The notes under the pieces: model-generated | Database searches by the model: none | What the model saw: the letters and a program-made list of their open reading frames with translations, nothing else | What the model was told of the DNA's origin: nothing | Program-made: the position numbers and the translations under genes | Source of the DNA: an uncultured bacterium | GTDB taxonomy: Bacteria; Cyanobacteriota; Vampirovibrionia; Gastranaerophilales; Gastranaerophilaceae | DNA length: 8,270 nt | Direction of reading: 5' to 3' | Assembly: GCA_900555175.1 (NCBI GenBank) | Contig: USJT01000040.1 | Span: 1 to 8,270 of the forward strand | Shown: positions 1 to 5,142 of the stretch, piece by piece | Layout: each line of letters opens with the position of its first letter | How positions within the stretch are numbered: position 1 is the stretch's first letter

Positions 1-289
1 GGTTTGCGTCGATGCAAATTCCCCTGTTTATCATTATACATAAAAGTTTCTGGAAATCAATGAACGAATCGTACTGTTTGCAGAAAAGAAACAATTTTCA
101 TAAAGAATCTTTGCCGGTTGAAGTAAATTCAAGAAAGCGTTTTGCCGCAAAAAGAATAAAAAAACAGGGAAAAAATTTACCTTTGCAATTACTGATCACG
201 ATAGAGTTTCAGGTGTTAAAGAGGCGCTTGAAATTATAAAAGCAAATCCGCAAAAATATAAAAATATAAATTTTGTTCCCGGAGTTGAA
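1..289 (+). pseudogene. Disrupted 5' part of the PHP-domain gene
   Basis: This stretch holds coding remnants of the gene that continues at 290, but not in one frame. In the frame of the downstream gene, codons 122-289 are open and encode a clear PHP motif II (ITDHD, 188-202), then RVSGVKEAL and FVPGVE just before the ATG at 290. That frame has stops at 41, 98 and 119. The frame beginning at position 3 is open to 239 and reads FAAKRIKKQGK just before the motif; it would join the PHP frame if one A were added to the A6 run near 170-175. Upstream of about 90 the sequence resembles protein better in the first frame again. The HxH motif expected some 30 residues before ITDHD is not visible in any frame. 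Either the gene is decaying or the assembly has indel errors here. Confidence 0.6.
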
Positions 290-1087
290 ATGAGTTTTGC
301 CTTTAATTCTGATGGAAAAGTCAAATCAGGAGAGCTTCTTGCTTATTTTATCAACCCTGATTCTCCGGCAATAAAAAAATTGATTTTAGAATTAAATGAA
401 AACCGTAACAAAATGTTTGATAATTGTATTGCAAAACTTGGGAAAGGTTTTTCAAGAGCCGATATGGAAAACTATTTTATAAACAAAGACGGTGAAACTT
501 TTGCTTACAATTTGCATTACAGGTTGAGGAATTATGCACAGATTAAAAACAGAATAAATAAAATGGCAGAAGAATCAAACCAAAATCCTCAAAATTTGTA
601 TAACGAATTAATGAACGGTTACGTTTTTGGTCAAAATCGCAGAAAAGTTCCAAAATACAATGTATCTCCTCAAGGTTTTGATGAATATTTAAAATCTATC
701 GGTAAAACAACAAAAACAGATATTATCGATAGTAATATAGACAAGATTTGTGAAGAATTTTATCCGAAAATAGTTGATGGAAAGGTTGTTTCTGATACGG
801 AAAACAGTATTGAAAAAATATTTGAAACATTGAAAGATGAAAAAGATATAGTTTTCGGTTTTGCTCATCCGTATTTTATAGCGAAAGAGATGAAGGATTA
901 TAAAAAGGAATTTTCAGATATTTTAAAAATGGCAAACGGAAAAATTCAAACAGCCGAAATTTATCATCAGGCTTATAGTCCGCAAATTAATCGGGAATAT
1001 ATACAAGGAGTGAATAATTTTCTCTTATCTCAAAATTTAATTCCTTTAGGTGGCAGAGATAATCATGGTGCAAAATTTTTAGGTTAA
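290..1087 (+). CDS. PHP-domain metal-dependent phosphohydrolase, N-terminally truncated
   Basis: PHP-domain proteins are trinuclear-metal phosphoesterases acting on nucleic acids, nucleotides or sugar phosphates; the substrate here is unknown. The 265-residue frame keeps the C-terminal ligand motifs: FAHPYF (H193), AEIYH (E223) and GGRDNHG (D257, H259). The middle, roughly residues 35-150, is a helical insertion rich in Asn and Lys. The ATG at 290 is only the first available Met: the same frame encodes ITDHD and FVPGVE upstream, so this start cuts through the domain and removes motif I, motif II and the Glu ligand. No Shine-Dalgarno site precedes 290. As it stands the product should be inactive. 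It ends tail to tail with the minus-strand gene, sharing 4 bp. PHP identity is confident; whether the gene is functional is doubtful. Confidence 0.75.
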   Translation: MSFAFNSDGKVKSGELLAYFINPDSPAIKKLILELNENRNKMFDNCIAKLGKGFSRADMENYFINKDGETFAYNLHYRLRNYAQIKNRINKMAEESNQNPQNLYNELMNGYVFGQNRRKVPKYNVSPQGFDEYLKSIGKTTKTDIIDSNIDKICEEFYPKIVDGKVVSDTENSIEKIFETLKDEKDIVFGFAHPYFIAKEMKDYKKEFSDILKMANGKIQTAEIYHQAYSPQINREYIQGVNNFLLSQNLIPLGGRDNHGAKFLG

Positions 1088-1635
1088 TTTTCTTTTTTTG
1101 TTAAATCTTCTGTAATAATACCGCCTGAACCACGGTCAATTTCACGTTTTAACGGTTTGTCATTTTCGTCATACCAAGTTTTGACAGTTCCGCGTTCTAC
1201 GATTTTTTCAATTCTTTTGCCGTTTTCTTCAAACTGCATATATGTTGTAACTTCTCCCGGAAAAGATGTTATAATCTCTGTTTTTTTAGCTCCGCTATCG
1301 TAGTAATCATAATCATATTCATCTTTTTTCGCTAAAACATTATGTTCGTCATAAACAGATTCATTTTTATAAATCATTTTCCCGAATTCATCAAAATGAT
1401 GAGAGATTTCAACGTTTCTATCTCTGGCATAATCCATTATTAGTCTGTTTTTAGTATTGTAACCTCTGAAAAGTAGTGTACCGTCAGGGCATTTTTCATA
1501 AACAGATAAACCTATTTCTGTTTTCTGTTCGATAACTTGAGTCCCGTCAGGCTTTATGTATGACGGTGTCATCGGGTCTTTATTTGGTTTTTTTTCAAAA
1601 GGGTTTACAAAAAAACTTTTAGCCATAGTATTCAT
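1084..1635 (-). CDS. Small repeat protein, YwqK/RHS-like
   Basis: A 183-residue hydrophilic protein with no signal peptide or membrane segment. It contains several degenerate units of about 20 residues built on a (Y/F)-D/E-E-x-G-K-x-I pattern: HHFDEFGKMIYKN (about 80-91), YDYYDSGAKKTEI, MQFEENGKRIEKI and WYDENDKPLKREID (about 155-167). Such beta-strand repeats are seen in YwqK-type 'antitoxin component' and RHS/YD proteins, but the match is by pattern only and no function can be assigned. The start is uncertain. ATG at 1635 gives MNTMAK; ATG at 1626 gives MAKSFF. Neither has a Shine-Dalgarno site. A TATAAT box at 1634-1639 overlaps the first ATG and would place the transcript start on or next to the second, so I favour 1626 (180 residues). 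No toxin gene lies beside it. Confidence 0.75.
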   Translation of the reverse strand: MNTMAKSFFVNPFEKKPNKDPMTPSYIKPDGTQVIEQKTEIGLSVYEKCPDGTLLFRGYNTKNRLIMDYARDRNVEISHHFDEFGKMIYKNESVYDEHNVLAKKDEYDYDYYDSGAKKTEIITSFPGEVTTYMQFEENGKRIEKIVERGTVKTWYDENDKPLKREIDRGSGGIITEDLTKKEN

Positions 1636-1641
1636 TATATC
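1634..1641 (-). promoter_or_regulatory. Candidate -10 element, extended type, for the minus-strand repeat protein
   Basis: Read on the minus strand the sequence is CGATATAATG, a perfect TATAAT at 1639-1634 preceded by CG where an extended -10 would have TG. Seven bases separate the box from the A of the ATG at 1626, the usual distance to a transcription start. If used, it gives a leaderless mRNA starting at MAK and makes the ATG at 1635 part of the promoter. This is inferred from spacing only. Confidence 0.4.
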
Positions 1642-1666
1642 GTAAAAATTTTTTAAATCTTTAATA

Positions 1667-1685
1667 TAATCCTCTATTCGGATTA
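1667..1685. promoter_or_regulatory. Candidate operator dyad between divergent promoters
   Basis: TAATCC (1667-1672) and GGATTA (1680-1685) form a perfect 6-bp inverted repeat with a 7-bp spacer, 19 bp overall. It lies between the two divergent -10 boxes and covers the -35 and spacer region of the rightward promoter, the right place for a dimeric regulator to control both genes. No regulator gene is present in the window. A short AT-rich dyad can occur by chance. Confidence 0.3.
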
Positions 1686-1689
1686 ATTA

Positions 1690-1698
1690 TGATATAAT
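1690..1698 (+). promoter_or_regulatory. Extended -10 promoter for the TPR-phosphoesterase cluster
   Basis: TGATATAAT is a perfect extended -10 (TGn plus TATAAT at 1693-1698). Six bases separate it from the A of the ATG at 1705, so the predicted transcript start coincides with the start codon. No Shine-Dalgarno site exists upstream of 1705, which agrees with leaderless translation. No good -35 is seen, as is common for extended -10 promoters. A second TATAAT at 1665-1670 could instead give a leader of about 28 nt. Confidence 0.5.
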
Positions 1699-1704
1699 TT
1701 TATT

Positions 1705-2589
1705 ATGAAAAAGCTTCTTCTTGTATGTTTAATATTTCCATGTATAGCTGTCAGCGCAAGCGAAATGACAGAAGATTATTTTGATATTGCCGCTAATTAT
1801 GCAACTTATGGACAGTATAATGATGCTTTGGATTATGTTAATAAGATTTTGCAGGAAGAACCTTTAAACACTGATGCTCAAGATGTAAAAGCTGTTTTAT
1901 CAAGAGTTATAAACCAATATTCTAAATCATATCTTACAACGACTGATAAAAATATTCGTGAAGCTCAAAATTACAAGATTTTAGGCGACAAAGCAAAACA
2001 AACTCAAACTCTTTTGAATGCTGCTAATGATTATTGGGCTTTATATTCGCTTGCACAATTATATTATGATAGTGAAGATTATCAAAACGCAATCAGTTAT
2101 TATCAAAAAGCAGCTTCTCTAAAACCTGATTTTTCTCAAAGTTATTTGGGACTTGCTCTTTCTTATGACAAGACAAAAGATTATGACAATGCTTTAAAAA
2201 TGGTGAATAAATATTTGACATACAACAAAGAAGCAGATATTGCTTTTGCACTTAGAGCCGAAATTAATATGCAGTTGAACAATTTGTCTGATGCTGAAAA
2301 AGATATTAAGCAGGCTCTTGATATTGAAGAAAATATTTCATATTTACTGACAGAGGCAAAAATATATTATGCAAAAGGGGATTATGATACCGCTCGAGAA
2401 AAATTTAATCTCCTTTCAAGAAATGTACAAACTTCAGAGGTTTACAAATATCTTGGTTTGTGCGATTATGCATTGAACAATCTGTCAAGTGCTTTGTTGA
2501 ATATTGATAAAGCAATTATTCTTTCTGATAATGATAAGGAACTTAATAAAAAGTACGACGAAATAAAAACAGCTTTGGATAAACAATGA
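1705..2589 (+). CDS. Secreted TPR-repeat protein
   Basis: A 294-residue protein with an N-terminal export signal (KK, then the hydrophobic stretch LLLVCLIFPCIAV, and a probable cleavage at SA-S near residues 17-19). The rest is tetratricopeptide repeats, which form helical hairpin scaffolds for protein binding. Units are recognisable at about 24-57, 111-143 (YWALYSLAQLYYDSEDYQNA), 144-177, 178-207, 212-240 and 245-277, with the typical small residues and the A-x(6)-P/D ending. Residues 60-110 are helical but not clear TPR. It has no catalytic motif and is probably a periplasmic or surface-side assembly factor. It is the first gene of the cluster; its TGA overlaps the next ATG (ATGA), implying translational coupling. 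The start is fixed by the signal peptide and the extended -10 box just upstream. The binding partner is unknown, the exported phosphoesterase being the obvious candidate. Confidence 0.88.
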   Translation: MKKLLLVCLIFPCIAVSASEMTEDYFDIAANYATYGQYNDALDYVNKILQEEPLNTDAQDVKAVLSRVINQYSKSYLTTTDKNIREAQNYKILGDKAKQTQTLLNAANDYWALYSLAQLYYDSEDYQNAISYYQKAASLKPDFSQSYLGLALSYDKTKDYDNALKMVNKYLTYNKEADIAFALRAEINMQLNNLSDAEKDIKQALDIEENISYLLTEAKIYYAKGDYDTAREKFNLLSRNVQTSEVYKYLGLCDYALNNLSSALLNIDKAIILSDNDKELNKKYDEIKTALDKQ

Positions 2590-3590
2590 GAAAAACCGTA
2601 ACAAGACATTATAAAAAAACTGTAAGAAGAACAAAAAAGGAACCGATTATGACAAGAATTAAAAATTGGTCAATATCTTTATTATTAGCTGCAGCAATGC
2701 TTTACGGCTTGCAATGTTACAGCAGCACTTCGGCTTTGAAATTTGCACAATTAAGTGATGTTCATTTTTATACGGGAAGTAATAACACAACTTATAAAAT
2801 GATTGGAGAATCTCCAAAACTTTTGGACGATGCAATTTCTCAGATAAATGCTATTCCGAATGTTTCTTTTGTAATGTTTACGGGCGATTTGATAGACAAA
2901 CCTTTTGAAAAAGAATTGAGTGCATTTCTTCCGCATACAGAAAAACTTAATGCTCCTTGGTATTTTGCTTTTGGAAACCATGACACAATGTATGGCGGAT
3001 ATTTGACTCCAAAAGTTTATATGGAGCTTGTAAATAAATACAATAAAAATTACAAATTTGAAAAATCATACTATTCTTTTGTGCCTCAAAAAGGTTACAA
3101 AGTTATCGTTCTTGATTCCATAATCCGTGACAGATTGACAGCAAATGGCAGATTGGGCGATGAACAGCTTGCTTGGCTTGATAATGAACTTGCAAATTCT
3201 AAAAATGATACTGTTTTAATTTTTATGCATGTTCCTATTCTTGAGCCTTATAACAGCCCAAACCACAGATTGCTCGATGCAGATAAGGTAGAAGCAATTT
3301 TTAGTAAATATAAAAATCCGATAGCTGTTTTTCAGGGACATTATCATGGCGCAAAAATTACGCAAAAAGGAAATGTTTTATACGTAAGCTGTCCTGCTCT
3401 TGTTTCTTATCCAAACGCTTTCAGAATGGTTACTGTTACAAATTACAGAAATAAAGTTGTTTTTAATATTCAAAATAAAGAAACAAATTTGAAAAATGTT
3501 CAAAAACTCGCTAAACTTCTTGTATTCGGAACAAGTGTTTATTCAGGTGAGGAAAAAGATAAAAACGCAACAATTACAATAAAAAAATAA
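2586..3590 (+). CDS. Membrane-anchored or exported calcineurin-like metallophosphoesterase
   Basis: A calcineurin-fold phosphoesterase of 334 residues. All dinuclear-metal motifs are present in order: LSDVHF (D58, H60), TGDLID (D101), GNHD (N131, H132), MHVP (H215) and GHYHGA (H252, H254). The family includes CpdA-like cyclic-nucleotide phosphodiesterases as well as phosphatases and lipid or cell-wall hydrolases, so the substrate is open. A hydrophobic segment (about 28-42) ending in STSA suggests a signal peptide or signal anchor, putting the enzyme outside the cytoplasm. Two starts are possible. ATG 2586 overlaps the upstream stop and adds a very basic 21-residue tail. ATG 2649 (M22) has AAGGAA at 2637-2642, six bases away, and gives a normal signal peptide of 313 residues total. 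I list the longer form but consider the shorter at least as likely. Cys44 lies after GLQ, a poor lipobox. Confidence 0.88.
   Translation: MRKTVTRHYKKTVRRTKKEPIMTRIKNWSISLLLAAAMLYGLQCYSSTSALKFAQLSDVHFYTGSNNTTYKMIGESPKLLDDAISQINAIPNVSFVMFTGDLIDKPFEKELSAFLPHTEKLNAPWYFAFGNHDTMYGGYLTPKVYMELVNKYNKNYKFEKSYYSFVPQKGYKVIVLDSIIRDRLTANGRLGDEQLAWLDNELANSKNDTVLIFMHVPILEPYNSPNHRLLDADKVEAIFSKYKNPIAVFQGHYHGAKITQKGNVLYVSCPALVSYPNAFRMVTVTNYRNKVVFNIQNKETNLKNVQKLAKLLVFGTSVYSGEEKDKNATITIKK
2637..2642 (+). promoter_or_regulatory. Shine-Dalgarno site supporting an internal start at 2649
   Basis: AAGGAA lies six bases before the in-frame ATG at 2649 (M22 of the long form). It is clearly better than anything before the ATG at 2586, where only coupling to the upstream stop can help. 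It therefore bears on the true N-terminus of the phosphoesterase. Confidence 0.5.
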
Positions 3591-3600
3591 GGAAGATAAT

Positions 3601-4530
3601 ATGAGTGAATTTAGTGTAAAATTTAGAGGAGTAAGAGGCAGTTATCCGATTGCTAATAAAGATTTTTTGCAATACGGTGGAAATACTTCTTGTGTAGAGG
3701 TTAATGTAAACGGACATTTGATAATCCTTGATGCAGGAAGCGGTCTTATTAATATCGGGAGTGAATTGACTGAAAAATATATTACATCAGGCTTAACCCC
3801 GTCTGAAAGAACTCCGATTAAAGCTACCGTATTAATTTCTCATATTCACCAAGACCATATTCAAGGGTTTACCTTCTTTAAGCCTTTGCATATTCCGTCA
3901 TCTGTTGTTAATGTTTACGGAAATGTTAATTACAACGAAAGCTTGTCTGATGAGCTTGCAGAACTTTTATTCGGAAAATCTTTTCCGCTTGATTTAGGCG
4001 ATATTGCAGGGAATTTGAATATTAAAGATTTGAGCGAAACAGAAGGTATTATTCTTCGTCACGGTGAAGAAACTCCTATTATCAAAAGAATTGAAAATGA
4101 AGTTGATGCAAAAGCTGAAAATGATGATGTTTTAATAACTTGTTATCGTTCTTATGCTCACCCTCAAGAAGGTGTACTGATTTACAAGATTTCTTATAAA
4201 GATAAAGTTCTTGTTTATGCAACGGATAAAGAAAGCTATCCGGGCGGAGATAAAAAACTTGCAAACTTTGCAAGAGGTTGCAACGTTTTAATCCATGATG
4301 CACAATATACTATGGAGGATTATTTGGACGCTTATTCTCCAAAACAAGGTTACGGTCATTCAACTTTTGACATGGCTATTGAAGCTAAAAAACAAGCTAA
4401 TGCGGAAAAATTAGTATTTTTCCATTACGATCCTGAATATGATGACAATAAATTAAACGCAATTCGTGAAAATTATAAACAAGACGATATTGTGTTTGCT
4501 TATGAAGGTTTGGAAATTGATTTAATCTAA
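3601..4530 (+). CDS. Metallo-beta-lactamase-fold hydrolase
   Basis: A 309-residue cytoplasmic protein (no signal peptide) of the MBL superfamily, closest in style to the PhnP / RNase Z-like / class II cyclic-nucleotide phosphodiesterase branch. It begins with the branch signature FRGVRGSYP (8-16) and YGGNTSC (25-31), then LDAGSG (D44) and the metal motif SHIHQDHIQG (H81, H83, D85, H86). Further on come YATDKESY, where the Asp is the likely bridging ligand, LIHDAQY and a late VFFHYDP whose His may be the last ligand. Together these indicate an intact two-metal site for phosphodiester or related ester hydrolysis; the substrate is not predictable. AAGGAAG (3589-3595) is a good Shine-Dalgarno site overlapping the stop of the phosphoesterase, and the gap is 10 nt, so the two are almost certainly co-transcribed. 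Confidence 0.88.
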   Translation: MSEFSVKFRGVRGSYPIANKDFLQYGGNTSCVEVNVNGHLIILDAGSGLINIGSELTEKYITSGLTPSERTPIKATVLISHIHQDHIQGFTFFKPLHIPSSVVNVYGNVNYNESLSDELAELLFGKSFPLDLGDIAGNLNIKDLSETEGIILRHGEETPIIKRIENEVDAKAENDDVLITCYRSYAHPQEGVLIYKISYKDKVLVYATDKESYPGGDKKLANFARGCNVLIHDAQYTMEDYLDAYSPKQGYGHSTFDMAIEAKKQANAEKLVFFHYDPEYDDNKLNAIRENYKQDDIVFAYEGLEIDLI

Positions 4531-4551
4531 TTTTTAATTAAATTTATAAGT

Positions 4552-5112
4552 ATGAAAAAATATTTAATAATACTGTTAATGTTTTTGAGTTTTTTGGCAT
4601 CCGGTTACAGAAAACCTGATGTTTTTGTAATTGATGCGACAAAAAACGCCTATTTGCATAATAATATGGGGTTGCGTTATATGAATGAACACCTTTATTA
4701 TGCAGCAATTCAGGAATTTAAAATTGCAATAAGTTTAAACCCTGACACGCAGGCGACTTCTGTTTATTACAAAAATATAGGTGATGCCTATATGGCAATA
4801 GGTTATCCAAGTCAGGCTTTAAGACCGTATGAAGATGCAGTGCATCAATATGGACTTAATTTCCAATATTATAAAGATCTTGCAAAATGCTACAAATCTT
4901 TAGGGCTTGTTAATGCAAAAATTAAAGAATACAGCAATAATTCAAATATTTTGAATAAAGTCATGCTTGGGCTTTTATATATTGAAAGCGGGAATAAAAA
5001 ACGCGGTATAATTATTCTTGATGAATTTGCGATGAAAGAGCCTGACCTTATAATTACGCCGGCAGTTAAAAAGTATATAAAAGATACTGTAAAGCATGTC
5101 GATGATTTGTAG
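4552..5112 (+). CDS. Short secreted TPR-repeat protein
   Basis: A 186-residue protein with a strong signal peptide (MKKYLIILLMFLSFLASG, cleavage near residues 16-19) and two good TPR units at about 35-66 and 70-103 (VYYKNIGDAYMAIGYPSQAL), plus weaker ones at about 104-125 and 134-165. It presumably acts as a small extracytoplasmic scaffold, like the larger TPR protein that opens the cluster. The h-region ends LASGY: a Cys at Y19 would make a plausible lipoprotein cleavage site, but here the codon is TAC. It starts 21 nt after the MBL gene, with no convincing Shine-Dalgarno site, and probably ends the operon. It converges on the cyclic-di-GMP gene. No specific function can be given. Confidence 0.82.
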   Translation: MKKYLIILLMFLSFLASGYRKPDVFVIDATKNAYLHNNMGLRYMNEHLYYAAIQEFKIAISLNPDTQATSVYYKNIGDAYMAIGYPSQALRPYEDAVHQYGLNFQYYKDLAKCYKSLGLVNAKIKEYSNNSNILNKVMLGLLYIESGNKKRGIIILDEFAMKEPDLIITPAVKKYIKDTVKHVDDL

Positions 5113-5142
5113 AAAACAAGGGGATTTCGAGGATTTTCTACA
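5108..5142. terminator. Inverted repeat between convergent genes, possible bidirectional terminator
   Basis: TGTAGAAAA (5108-5116) and TTTTCTACA (5134-5142) are perfect 9-bp arms around a 17-nt loop. The left arm contains the TAG stop of the short TPR gene, and the right arm ends one base before the TAA of the opposing gene. The inner ends read AAAA/TTTT on both strands. The stem has only two or three G-C pairs, the loop is long and no T tract follows, so termination would be weak. Confidence 0.4.

Noticed and set aside
12..239. Separate 75-residue gene starting at ATG 12
   Set aside because: It has no Shine-Dalgarno site and no domain. Its 3' half only makes sense as an out-of-frame piece of the PHP gene, whose motif II is encoded in another frame over 188-202.
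1084..1635. Toxin-antitoxin pair suggested by the YwqK-like repeats
   Set aside because: No toxin-sized gene adjoins it: the neighbours are the PHP gene and a divergent TPR protein. The 'antitoxin' label for YwqK repeats is itself weak.
1705..5112. Anti-phage cyclic-nucleotide (CBASS-like) system
   Set aside because: Two phosphodiesterase-like folds are present, but there is no nucleotidyl cyclase/CD-NTase, no effector, and two of the four proteins have export signals.
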